Below are positions 40,124-48,517 of a DNA stretch of 49,966 bases, in pieces (the stretch's first letter is position 1; each line of letters begins with the position of its first letter). The position numbers and the translations under genes are program-made. The stretch is from the IMG/VR virus record IMGVR_UViG_3300002835_000289, positions 1 to 49,966 of that record; one strand, 5' to 3'. Origin of the DNA: a virus. The notes below the pieces were generated by a model. That model was not told the DNA's origin. It did no database searches and was given only the letters and a program-made list of their open reading frames with translations.

Positions 40124-41275
40124 TTAAGCAAAGGCATAACGCCCCGATCCTCGTTTAAAATTAAAATTCTGCCAAGATAAAGCTAAAGCAACTACGCAGT
40201 CATCATGAAATCCCGAAGGTGCTGAATACCGAACGCCATTAGCAGTAAATTGATACTCAAAAATATCTAATTCATCCACAATCACGCCATCTGGATAACC
40301 TATCCTGCGCTGCTGGATTGCCTGAGCAAGTCCCTCCATTAATTGCTGCTTTGATTGACTGGTAAATTTCAAGCCTTCAATATTAATTCCTTCCCGCATT
40401 AAGTCTTCGAGTATTGGATCACCTACTCCGGTGCTATCTACCAATATCGGTGCTGGAGGTAAACGCTTTATATTCTCTTTAGTGTTATGCCAGTCCATTT
40501 GAAAGCGATCAAAATATGCTACATTTCCATTGTCATCCAGTCCGATTATTACTGTAAAATCCACAGACTTTGCTAAGTCAATCCCATAACTTACTATCGG
40601 TTGCGCTGAAATCGGCTTAATGCAATTCCTGATAAATGCACTACCGAAAGGATTCGCACTATTTTCGGAAGGATTCGCCAAATACTCCTGCTCAAATACA
40701 ACGGCAGGAAGTTGTAATTTTGCATCCTCAATCTCTCTGATATTAATATAGGGGTTGTCATACGTTGTAAATTTAAAGCTGCTCCAGTCCGTTTCTCCAC
40801 CCTTCATGAACAAAGAATAAAAATAGTTCTTACCTCTGGGAGTAGATAAGAAAACCGCTTTCCCCTGGTAATCTGTCAAAGTTGGTCGAATACTATTCTG
40901 CCATCCGCTTTTAAGATCAGGAATAAATGCTGATTCATCCACGATCACTAAATGAAATTTTCGACCTCTTAAATTGTCCAGCCTCTCACCAGTATAAAAC
41001 TCAATACTGCCATTATTCGGGCAATAGATTTTAAGATCAGAAATATTGTTTTTAAAAGGTAAAGCCGATGTTAACTTTTCAAAAAATACTTTCGCCAGCT
41101 TATAAGTCGGGGTGATGTATGCAACCTGACCACCTTTTATTGCTTCTTTAATTCCTATAATCTGGGATAGTTCAGACTTGCCAAACCTTCTGCCGCACAT
41201 TACAACAATAAAACGAGCATCACACTCTAATATCTGTTGCTGGTTTATATGTGGTTTTGGCAGTTCTAACCTCAT
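40124..41275 (-). CDS. terL: Terminase large subunit (copy B)
   Basis: 383 residues with all catalytic motifs intact (CGRRFGKS, VIVDES, FLSTPRG, nuclease aspartates in GIDLAKS, ILVDSTG, FHDD). About six substitutions against copy A. Two complete terminases within one 50-kb stretch is not expected for a single phage genome. Confidence 0.96.
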   Translation of the reverse strand: MRLELPKPHINQQQILECDARFIVVMCGRRFGKSELSQIIGIKEAIKGGQVAYITPTYKLAKVFFEKLTSALPFKNNISDLKIYCPNNGSIEFYTGERLDNLRGRKFHLVIVDESAFIPDLKSGWQNSIRPTLTDYQGKAVFLSTPRGKNYFYSLFMKGGETDWSSFKFTTYDNPYINIREIEDAKLQLPAVVFEQEYLANPSENSANPFGSAFIRNCIKPISAQPIVSYGIDLAKSVDFTVIIGLDDNGNVAYFDRFQMDWHNTKENIKRLPPAPILVDSTGVGDPILEDLMREGINIEGLKFTSQSKQQLMEGLAQAIQQRRIGYPDGVIVDELDIFEYQFTANGVRYSAPSGFHDDCVVALALSWQNFNFKRGSGRYAFA

Positions 41276-41634
41276 AAAATAGTTTTACCCTCTACAAATA
41301 CAACTTCAATCTTTGAATCCTGCTGAATCTCTACCTGCTCTCTTGGCTTTCCGTAAACTCTGGTTAGTAACGTATCCATACTGTAAAGACTGCCTTTGCT
41401 AAGGCTCTTATTCATCGCATTAGCTATCGTTTTTTCTAAGATCGTAGCATCCACATGATCATAAACTTCTTTCAATTCCTTAATAGTCATTGACATCATA
41501 ACCTGAATTGTATCATTGATCTCGCCAAGTCTATACCCCTGATCTTTGAGTAAGGTTACATACTTGCGATCCTTACCTTTTGGATTTCCTGACTGACCTT
41601 TTTTCCATGGAGTTAAGTTTTGTAAATTTGCCAT
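41272..41634 (-). CDS. terS: Terminase small subunit (copy B)
   Basis: 120 residues with the GQSGNPKG N-terminus; six substitutions versus copy A (for example LKEQG to LKDQG, KSLKNGSLYSL to KSLSKGSLYSM). Overlaps the large subunit by 4 bases. Confidence 0.78.
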   Translation of the reverse strand: MANLQNLTPWKKGQSGNPKGKDRKYVTLLKDQGYRLGEINDTIQVMMSMTIKELKEVYDHVDATILEKTIANAMNKSLSKGSLYSMDTLLTRVYGKPREQVEIQQDSKIEVVFVEGKTIL

Positions 41635-41639
41635 TACTG

Positions 41640-42173
41640 TTAATTTAAAAAATTATATACTGATAAAACTTTAGGAATATATAAATGTTGTTTTGCATTT
41701 TTAAAACATTCACTTGCAAAAATCCCATCCGCATCGTATCTATCCAATACCCATCTTGATTTTATACATTCAATAGATGTTATAAAATTATGAGAATCAA
41801 TAAAATTTGGTTTAATTTCTATTCCTTCAAGTCTTAATGAACCATTCTTATTAGCTTGTTTAAAAGAAATAAAATCTGCATCCTTTTCTTTTATCTCATC
41901 CCATAATGTTGGTTGAATAATTGTGTCATCGTCATTAAAATAAACATGCCCATCTGTAATTAAATCAAGCGCAAGGTTTCTTTGAGCATTGCCAGATATA
42001 CTACCTATCACCTTGACAGAATAAGGTTCACAAATATCAGGAATATGGTCAGGAATTGCATCTCCATCAAAAACAACAATCCATCTATAAGCATAAGTAG
42101 GTAAATTAATGCTCTCAGCAATTAGATGTAAATTCTGAGGTCTTGAACAAGGCGTTATAATATTTAAAAACAT
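41640..42173 (-). CDS. GT-A-fold glycosyltransferase-like protein (copy B)
   Basis: 177 residues. Four substitutions versus copy A (PDNIP to PDHIP, NKDGS to NKNGS, RWILNR to RWVLDR). YFNDDD and AQRNLALD motifs kept. Directly precedes the small terminase because the Cys-rich gene of copy A is absent here. Confidence 0.75.
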   Translation of the reverse strand: MFLNIITPCSRPQNLHLIAESINLPTYAYRWIVVFDGDAIPDHIPDICEPYSVKVIGSISGNAQRNLALDLITDGHVYFNDDDTIIQPTLWDEIKEKDADFISFKQANKNGSLRLEGIEIKPNFIDSHNFITSIECIKSRWVLDRYDADGIFASECFKNAKQHLYIPKVLSVYNFLN

Positions 42174-42814
42174 GGTTTATCGTTTCTATGTAATACAAGT
42201 AATTTATCATTATTCCATCCTGCAGAATTTTTTAAATTATGATTTGCAAATATGAATGTTGAAGAAGCAAAATAATCAGATAAATGCTCTATTGAATGAA
42301 CATAATCTGCTTCATTTGCATTTATAAAAATATCCTCAATTATTAAAATACCTCCCGGCTTTAAATGCTTATAGGCTTCATTTATAAATCTTATTTGATC
42401 TTCAAATTCATGCGTTGAATCTTCTATTAATATATCAAAATTACTGCCAGAAATAGTTAGTCCTTCAGTAATTGAGTTAACATCTTTTACATTCATTTTA
42501 ATGTAAGTACAATCAATATTGTCATTATTTGCTTTCTCTATTCTTGAATCAAACCACTCAAAACCGTATAGCTTAGCATTCGGAAAAAACTCCCTCCAGC
42601 TATGCATAGAATGATTGTCTAAGATCCCCAACTCCCCAACTTTAATATCCTTATATCTCATGTTTGAAAACAAAAGGTTATAAATAGATGTATAGGCATG
42701 TTTATGCAAACCTGCATCAGTATTATAAGGCGATTTATCCGTTGGATATTTAACCCCCAGATCACACAATTCAGTTCTTGAATTAGTCGAATCTATTGTT
42801 ATACTGTTAAACAT
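42164..42814 (-). CDS. SAM-dependent methyltransferase, class I (copy B)
   Basis: 216 residues from MFNSITIDS. Same Rossmann-type motifs as copy A (ELGILDNHSM, YGFEW, LIEDSTHEFEDQ, LKPGGILIIEDI). Start 42814 overlaps the previous stop; the longer frame to 42841 differs between copies and is unlikely. Confidence 0.72.
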   Translation of the reverse strand: MFNSITIDSTNSRTELCDLGVKYPTDKSPYNTDAGLHKHAYTSIYNLLFSNMRYKDIKVGELGILDNHSMHSWREFFPNAKLYGFEWFDSRIEKANNDNIDCTYIKMNVKDVNSITEGLTISGSNFDILIEDSTHEFEDQIRFINEAYKHLKPGGILIIEDIFINANEADYVHSIEHLSDYFASSTFIFANHNLKNSAGWNNDKLLVLHRNDKPCF

Positions 42815-43445
42815 ACCTTGTTCCATAATCTGTATGTGCATGTTTGCATATTAATTCATGATTATTATAATATTTAAACTCGTTTATCGCATCTATACAA
42901 ATCAACGCATCTGGAAATGCTTGTAAATAATCTTCTTGCCATCTGAAAGGATATTTTTCAATCATAGTTCTTTTGTAAATTGTGCAACCGCTTAAAACAT
43001 GATTGGTGTATTGTATGCCTTTGAGTTTATAATCGTGGAATCCCTCATAATATAAAGCACCAACCGCGCCACAATCTAATGGCATTGTTTCAATGTTTTC
43101 TAAAAGTATATCTATTGTTCCCTCCGGAATAATCACGTCACTCTCTACTATTAAAAAATATTCGTAATTAGACTTTAAAAAAATATCCCGCAAGTACAAA
43201 ACTGACTCTGCAACTTTTCTGTGAAATTTTGTTTCTGCAGGATGATCCGGTATGTCCAAATTTACAATGTTGCAGTTAATAATATTTTGCAAATCCCTTA
43301 CATATTGACCGTTATCATTTGTGTTATCAACAACATAGATATGATCGGTGCTAATATTTTTTTGCAATGCATTAAAAAATTCAATATCACAATATCGTTT
43401 AACTTTATTGGTATAAACGGCTACAAATACATTTGATTTATCCAT
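42807..43445 (-). CDS. Glycosyltransferase, GT-A type (copy B)
   Basis: 212 residues, MDKSNVFVAVYTNKVKRYCD start with no upstream extension, which decided the start for copy A. FLIVESDVIIPEG and SGCTIYKR motifs are present. Confidence 0.7.
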   Translation of the reverse strand: MDKSNVFVAVYTNKVKRYCDIEFFNALQKNISTDHIYVVDNTNDNGQYVRDLQNIINCNIVNLDIPDHPAETKFHRKVAESVLYLRDIFLKSNYEYFLIVESDVIIPEGTIDILLENIETMPLDCGAVGALYYEGFHDYKLKGIQYTNHVLSGCTIYKRTMIEKYPFRWQEDYLQAFPDALICIDAINEFKYYNNHELICKHAHTDYGTRYV

Positions 43446-43869
43446 TATTTGTCTGCTTTTGGGTGTCTATTTCTGCAAGTTTTCTCTTTGCCCAAGCAAC
43501 GCCCTCATCGCCTCCCCAAGCTAACCACATTAATGCGCCGCAATCTGTTTTTGGATCTCCCTTTGAATTTTCCCGATGCCTTTCAAAACTTGACATTCTG
43601 GCGATTGTTTCTCTGCTTATGTTTTCGCCTTTAGCTATTTGGTTCGCCCTTGTCCATCCTACTAAAGTTCCGCAATTCTTATCGTTTTCCTTCTTGATAT
43701 TTAATGCTCTCCGCGCATTGGCTTTCGCCGCCTCTGGGTAATCATTATAACTATCAACCATAGCGACACGAATAGCTGCCCAAACTGATTGTGCTTTTTC
43801 TTCGGTGATAAAGATACATGCACCGGATCCGATCCGATACATTCCGTTACTGCATTTAATTACTGGCAT
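43438..43869 (-). CDS. Phage protein with GWTRANQ/GGDEG signature (copy B)
   Basis: 143 residues; the last residues (TQKQTNNG) extend seven beyond copy A, so this gene overlaps the next start by 8 bases. Core motifs LVGWTRANQIAKGENISR and LMWLAWGGDEGVAWA are unchanged. Confidence 0.6.
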   Translation of the reverse strand: MPVIKCSNGMYRIGSGACIFITEEKAQSVWAAIRVAMVDSYNDYPEAAKANARRALNIKKENDKNCGTLVGWTRANQIAKGENISRETIARMSSFERHRENSKGDPKTDCGALMWLAWGGDEGVAWAKRKLAEIDTQKQTNNG

Positions 43870-44860
43870 TTCCTATTAGTTTTTTATAAATAGCGTAACG
43901 CTTTTTATTTACTTCCTGAAGATTAAAATGAAGATTGCAGTAATCATACAGATTATTTCCGTATTCAATTCTCGCATCCTGATCAAGAGTTAATAATCGA
44001 ATCCATTTATACCAATCCTTTTGAGAATTCACATAACAGACCGGCAAATCTTTATACGGATGAACGTTGGTCACAATAGCTGGATTCTTTTTAGATGCAG
44101 TTTCCAAAACCTTGAGATTTGATTTCATCATGTTGAATCTATTATCTACCAACGGAATCAGACTTATATCGGAATCACAATAAGCTGCCATGTATTCAGT
44201 AACCTGATTGTAATTGTAGATTGTCGGATTAAGTTTCAATCCATTGGTAAACGCTGAAATCATTCCATCCCAAATATGTTTTTCGCCCTCATTGTAACCT
44301 GCTATCACAGTCCTGACAGGAAAGTTAATCCGCTTCATTGGGTTTTTTAGAATGTTTATATCCTTGCCATGTGTTCCAGAACCCGACCAGAATAACCGCA
44401 CCAGATCAGAAGGCTTTTTATCTAAAATGAATTGTTCCTTCCCAAAGGGAATCGCATTAGGCAATATCTCTACGTTTGGATTAATCTTAAATATCTCATC
44501 AGCTAATCGTTCATGAGTGCAAGTGCAGAGATCAGCAATCCTAATCCATTCTATTATTTGTTCAGTTACTTTATTCCCTTTGTAGCTTTCATAAAGAATA
44601 TGCGAAGGATCTAAATGCCAGAAGTCGTCATTATCAACTACCAATTTAAAACCATGCTTTGTTCGCCAAGCATCCATCTGATCAGGCGTTATGTTTTGAA
44701 GCATCCGATTCATAACCACGATGTCATAATTGCCCTCAAAGGTTTCATCGCTAATTGTATCAGTCATCATGCAGTAATCCTTCTGCATATTTACAATCGG
44801 CATCATTATCCGATGATAACCAACTCCGCTGCTCTTTGTTGTAATTGCAAGTATTCTCAT
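43856..44860 (-). CDS. GT-B-type glycosyltransferase (copy B)
   Basis: 334 residues. Differs from copy A at scattered positions (TKTSGVG to TKSSGVG, KANKVTEQIIDYI to KGNKVTEQIIEWI) and at the end (KLIGNASN). Motifs VEILPNAIPFG and WSGSGTHGKD intact. Confidence 0.82.
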   Translation of the reverse strand: MRILAITTKSSGVGYHRIMMPIVNMQKDYCMMTDTISDETFEGNYDIVVMNRMLQNITPDQMDAWRTKHGFKLVVDNDDFWHLDPSHILYESYKGNKVTEQIIEWIRIADLCTCTHERLADEIFKINPNVEILPNAIPFGKEQFILDKKPSDLVRLFWSGSGTHGKDINILKNPMKRINFPVRTVIAGYNEGEKHIWDGMISAFTNGLKLNPTIYNYNQVTEYMAAYCDSDISLIPLVDNRFNMMKSNLKVLETASKKNPAIVTNVHPYKDLPVCYVNSQKDWYKWIRLLTLDQDARIEYGNNLYDYCNLHFNLQEVNKKRYAIYKKLIGNASN

Positions 44861-45087
44861 TGCTTCTCAAACCATTTATACAATCTCATGATCATGTCAT
44901 ACTTACAGTTCCCGCACCAAACGGAAAGCAGGAAATTAGGATCAAGGTATAATCTGTAAATATGCTCATACATTTGCAGTACAGACAAGTCTAAATTTCT
45001 GATATACCCATTCTTTGCACATTCATAATTGCTCTGATTAGCAATCAGCCAATCCCGGTGTTCTTGTTTCATTTCCATAAACTCCAA
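44857..45087 (-). CDS. Small conserved protein of the glycan module (copy B)
   Basis: 76 residues; NYECAKNGYIRNLDLS and WCGNCKYDMIMRLYKWF as in copy A. Overlaps both neighbours. Confidence 0.6.
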   Translation of the reverse strand: MEFMEMKQEHRDWLIANQSNYECAKNGYIRNLDLSVLQMYEHIYRLYLDPNFLLSVWCGNCKYDMIMRLYKWFEKQ

Positions 45088-45308
45088 ATTAATTTGGTTA
45101 CAATCGGCGCACAGAAGCCAGAAATAAAAATCGTGCTGGTAATTTCTTGTATCAATTCAGGTGCATAGTAATGTAATGGTGAAAGCCAGGCTGCCAGACA
45201 ACTTCCACAATTGAAAGGCTTGAAATTGATTTTCCATCTATGATGAAAATGATGTATTTCCGTAAAAAATAGCGATGCACAGATTGCAGTTATAATTGAT
45301 AAAATCAT
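45069..45308 (-). CDS. Small membrane protein with GSCLAAWLS motif (copy B)
   Basis: 79 residues; two hydrophobic helices and KPFNCGSCLAAWLS as in copy A, with a handful of substitutions (FHIRWK to FHHRWK). Confidence 0.6.
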   Translation of the reverse strand: MILSIITAICASLFFTEIHHFHHRWKINFKPFNCGSCLAAWLSPLHYYAPELIQEITSTIFISGFCAPIVTKLIWSLWK

Positions 45309-45799
45309 TTTTTAATATTCTTTTTAATCTCGGCTTTGGTCTTATTGATTGATCTAACAATTGACATATAAGGGATGCCGGTCTTTCGGCTTAATTCTTT
45401 CGCATTCTTTTTAAAATCTAAAGCGTATAATTTGAATAGTTCCCGATTATACCAATGAAGGTTTTGTAAATGTAATTCTATTTTTTGATATGATTCCTCT
45501 GGATCCGATTCTACGCTTTGAACTTCCTGATCATTCTCCAGCAATTCCGTATAGTTTCTGTAATTCTTAAAAAAATTACTTCGGTCGCTTTTGATCATGT
45601 TCAGCATAATTCGAACCATGTAATACTTTAGTTCGTTTCTTTGATACAAGCCGATTAACTTCTCCTCTTCCATTTCACAGAGTACCAGAAAAACCTCAGC
45701 TTTTAAGTCCGCTTGAAGTTCTACAGGTTGCATCTTTTCAAATGCCTCATTGACTGCTTTTGATTCCCAAAATTCAGCTATGATCTTATCCCTTGACAT
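45305..45799 (-). CDS. Sigma-70-like factor, late-gene regulator (copy B)
   Basis: 164 residues; only three substitutions from copy A (SKSV to SKAV, LKSEV to LKAEV, LLDNDQ to LLENDQ). It has the same promoter and leads the B late operon. Confidence 0.72.
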   Translation of the reverse strand: MSRDKIIAEFWESKAVNEAFEKMQPVELQADLKAEVFLVLCEMEEEKLIGLYQRNELKYYMVRIMLNMIKSDRSNFFKNYRNYTELLENDQEVQSVESDPEESYQKIELHLQNLHWYNRELFKLYALDFKKNAKELSRKTGIPYMSIVRSINKTKAEIKKNIKK

Positions 45800-45825
45800 T
45801 TGATTTTTTCACTGCATTTTCATTG

Positions 45826-45858
45826 CAAAGGTATCCATTTAATCCTCAAAGTTACAAA
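45826..45858 (-). promoter_or_regulatory. Promoter of the late operon (copy B)
   Basis: On the minus strand TTTG (45858-45855), 21 bases, TACCTTTG (45833-45826). The spacing is identical to copy A although the -7 box differs by two bases in the unconstrained nn positions, which supports a functional promoter. Confidence 0.68.
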
Positions 45859-46051
45859 AATCTGATAACTTCCTAATTTTTGTATAATCCCCATTAAACT
45901 CGCAATCATTCAAAGTATCTATCCGTTGTTTGATGCAGCGGATGAATAGATCGCGGCGTTCTTCTAAAATGTTGTTTATACTAATTATTTCTCCTTGCTT
46001 CATATTATCAGCTATCAGAAAAGCCTTTGCTAAATCTTTGTCAGGTATCAT
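45839..46051 (-). CDS. Small protein with RRDLFIRCIKQRIDTL core (unit B)
   Basis: 70 residues, with the C-terminal end (SDFCNFED) encoded over the promoter sequence. In unit A the inserted 74-codon gene displaces that end. N-terminal half unlike that of unit A. Confidence 0.6.
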   Translation of the reverse strand: MIPDKDLAKAFLIADNMKQGEIISINNILEERRDLFIRCIKQRIDTLNDCEFNGDYTKIRKLSDFCNFED

Positions 46052-46069
46052 AATTTATATTTATTGCCA

Positions 46070-46727
46070 TTAGAATAGTTTTGTTTGTGCCATGTGATTA
46101 TTAATCCTTTTCATAGCTGCATCAAAATACTCTTTATCTAATTCACAAGCGGTTAAATCAAATCCGTAATCGTGACAAGCTATGGCTATGCTTCCAGAAC
46201 CTAAATGAGTGTCTAAGATTTTATCAACGGGTTTGGCGTATTTGTCAAGAATCCATTTATATAATTGAATAGGCTTTTCTGTTGGATGTATTCTTTTTTG
46301 TTTATCTTTCATATTTGGTTGCAACATACCGCTCCATAAATAACGAACTATTTTAGCAGGTTTATCAAAACTACTCCAAGCAAGTTCACAATCTGCAAAA
46401 TCATTTGAATATTTATCTTCTGTTTTTTTATCCCATACAATATAACTTTTTGTTAATTTTAAATCAAAATAATTCCCCCCCCCATATAACTTGATTTTTT
46501 GATACACGAAATAATTCATTAAAATATTCTTTTTTTGGTGTTTCACAATCCCAATTACCAACAGAAGAATAATCTTTTCTTTTTGCTACACCTCCTTTTG
46601 TGTTTTGTGTATAGTTCATTTTATGAATCTCTATCCCATACGGCGGATCAACAATAGCCAAATCAAAATACTTATCGGGATAACGTGCCATTAATGCCAT
46701 GTTATCTTCGTTTGTTATTGTCAGCAT
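46070..46727 (-). pseudogene. N6A/N4C DNA methyltransferase, frameshifted at a G9 tract
   Basis: Beta-class methylase in two frames. From ATG 46727: NMALMARYPDKYFDLAIVDPPYG (motif IV, DPPY at 27-30), continuing to NQVIWGGELF and a stop. After the G9 tract the other frame runs YFDLKLTKSYIVWDKKTE, HPTEKPIQLYKWIL (motif X) and DTHLGSGSIAIAC (motif I) to 46070. With G8 (or G11) the reading would be IWGGNYFDLKL, the normal family sequence of about 219 residues. So the gene is off in this version, by phase variation, mutation or sequencing error. Presumably modifies phage DNA against restriction. Confidence 0.8.
46475..46483 (-). repeat. G9 tract splitting the methylase gene
   Basis: Nine C on the plus strand (G in the coding strand), the exact point where the methylase frame breaks. 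One G fewer restores the family-typical WGGNYFD. Confidence 0.88.
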
Positions 46728-46837
46728 TTTTCATAGTAAGACATAATCGCCTCACAAATATCTTCAATCTTATACTTCATCAATGATCTTTTTCTAAAAA
46801 AGTCCATCAATATTCGGTGGTGTAGGTGGTTAAACAT
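46721..46837 (-). CDS. Tiny conserved ORF downstream of the HTH gene (unit B)
   Basis: 38 codons: MFNHLHHRILMDFFRKRSL then MKYKIEDICEAIMSYYEKC. Homologous to the 40-codon ORF at 17598-17720. It overlaps the HTH stop and its TGA overlaps the methylase ATG (ATGCTGA), suggesting coupling to the methylase. Confidence 0.6.
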   Translation of the reverse strand: MFNHLHHRILMDFFRKRSLMKYKIEDICEAIMSYYEKC

Positions 46838-47075
46838 TGGATTGTAGTGTTAAAATTATCGGGTTATCTATTTTTTTGTAAAACCAGTATTTTGACATCC
46901 AATCAGCAACTGTTGCCATTGGTAAATTCAGCAATCTGCCAGCTTCGGTCGGAGGTATATTATTACCAATGCAATACTCTAATGCTAAACCTATGGCTTT
47001 TTTTTCATGCCTATTGCCGTATCGTTTACCCCTGCCAGAGATGTTCAATGGTAATACTTCAGTTTCGCAATTCAT
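46830..47075 (-). CDS. HTH DNA-binding protein (unit B)
   Basis: 81 residues. GRGKRYGNRHEKKAIGLALEYC shared with unit A, then NNIPPTEAGRLLNLPMATVADWMSKYWF, where AGRLLNLPMATVADWM is HTH-like. Its conservation across otherwise unrelated early regions suggests a role needed by both units. Confidence 0.62.
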   Translation of the reverse strand: MNCETEVLPLNISGRGKRYGNRHEKKAIGLALEYCIGNNIPPTEAGRLLNLPMATVADWMSKYWFYKKIDNPIILTLQSNV

Positions 47076-47295
47076 ATACTTTAAATCCTTTACTTTTTAA
47101 TTCCTCTATTCTAAACTTTTGCAACTCTGATAATTTTCCTGTCTCTGTCTTAACCTCAATAAATTGAAAGTCATTATCTTTAAATGCAACGAGATCAGGT
47201 ATGCCATTTTTATTGGTTTTGATTAATTTTATTACGTACCACCCCTGATCCTCTAATCGCTTGATAATCTTGCTTTGTACCTGTTGTTCTTTCAT
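47059..47295 (-). CDS. VRR-NUC endonuclease (unit B)
   Basis: 78 residues: MKEQQVQSKIIKRLEDQGWY, NKNGIPDLVAFKDNDFQFIEVKTETGKLSE. Asp in IPD, Glu-x-Lys in IEVK and the later Gln-Lys pair complete the PD-(D/E)xK site. Minimal stand-alone VRR-NUC domain. It overlaps the helicase by 86 bases and the HTH gene by 17. Confidence 0.88.
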   Translation of the reverse strand: MKEQQVQSKIIKRLEDQGWYVIKLIKTNKNGIPDLVAFKDNDFQFIEVKTETGKLSELQKFRIEELKSKGFKVYELRN

Positions 47296-48517
47296 AGTGC
47301 GCTAATGTGAAATTTTTCTTTTTTTGAATAAGTTTATAAATCTTGGACTCCATACCTCTTTCAGCAAAAACCCAGTAGACATAATTTTCTGTTCTGTCTT
47401 TGGTTGTCATTCTATCACGTGCCTGCCAGTAGGTAACTGCTGAAAAATCAATCTCAGCCATGACCAAATAATCTGCTTTGCTTAGATTAATTCCTTCCCT
47501 GCCTGATACAAACTGCAACGCAATCCATTTATCAGTTGTATTAAACTCTTCCAAATCAGTTGTAAGTCTATCACCAATAACATTCTTTAGGTTCTGTAAT
47601 TGAGCGACATACTTATAAAATATTGCTATTTTATCATCCTTAAATTTGTTCAAAATAAACCTTGCCTTAGTATCATCCAAAATAATAGATGTCCCATCTT
47701 CAAGCTTAACAGTTCCGCTTGTAAGCTGGTGTTCTTTCTGCATGAGTTTGACTCCTGTATCTGCTAAAATTATACCTTTTGATCCAGTTACTACAAAATC
47801 GCGCTTTAATTTTTTAATAATCTCATAGGTTCTGTCCTGCATCTTTACGGTTAATACTATTTCATTTACCTTGCTGACAAATCCTGATTCTTTTTGTGTA
47901 AACCGTAAAGTAAATGCATTCATGTCTGCCATAATTCGGACAGAATCCGCATCGTTATAATCAGCTACAACGGCATAGCCCAGGTTCCTTTGCTTGACCT
48001 GAACGTATTCTTTTGCCCATTGATAGAAGTTTTTATAATTTTTGTAGGGACTATTGCTTGAAAGCTGAAGCTGGTGATAGATTTGTGAGAATGATTCCGG
48101 CGTGCTTGTTCCTGTCATAAGGATGCAGGGTATATTTGCAAATCGTTTAACCATAATTTTTTGGTTAGTTCCCGGCTTGGGGAACGCTCCGTACTGGTGC
48201 GCTTCATCATAAATCACAACATCAAAATTATTGCTTTCAATCTTATGGATTGATTCCTTATTGATTATTTTAATATCAAAAGTATATCCAAAATTATAAT
48301 AGTCTGACTGTATAGACTTAAATGCCTTAATCTTAGTAATAAACAAAACAGAACTGGCACCAAATTTTTTGCAAGTTTCTAAGGCTATAAGAGTCTTTCC
48401 GCATCGAACCTCGATTGAAAAGTAAACCATTCTGTTTTGACTCAATATCGTGCAGGCTTTATCTGATAAATCCTGCTGATAATCTCGCAGTTTAAAAAGG
48501 GATTGGCTCATCATCAA
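47210..48517 (-). CDS. DEAD/SNF2-type helicase
   Basis: 435 residues. LRDYQQDLSDKA is the Q-like N-terminal motif, FSIEVRCGKTLIALE contains the Walker A GKT, VVIYDEAHQYG is the DEAH box, CILMTGTSTPES is motif III, and RDRMTTKDRTENYVYWV near the end carries the arginine-finger-type motif VI. It may remodel or unwind replication intermediates with the VRR-NUC. Overlaps the primase by 26 bases. Confidence 0.85.
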   Translation of the reverse strand: MMMSQSLFKLRDYQQDLSDKACTILSQNRMVYFSIEVRCGKTLIALETCKKFGASSVLFITKIKAFKSIQSDYYNFGYTFDIKIINKESIHKIESNNFDVVIYDEAHQYGAFPKPGTNQKIMVKRFANIPCILMTGTSTPESFSQIYHQLQLSSNSPYKNYKNFYQWAKEYVQVKQRNLGYAVVADYNDADSVRIMADMNAFTLRFTQKESGFVSKVNEIVLTVKMQDRTYEIIKKLKRDFVVTGSKGIILADTGVKLMQKEHQLTSGTVKLEDGTSIILDDTKARFILNKFKDDKIAIFYKYVAQLQNLKNVIGDRLTTDLEEFNTTDKWIALQFVSGREGINLSKADYLVMAEIDFSAVTYWQARDRMTTKDRTENYVYWVFAERGMESKIYKLIQKKKNFTLAHYERTTGTKQDYQAIRGSGVVRNKINQNQ

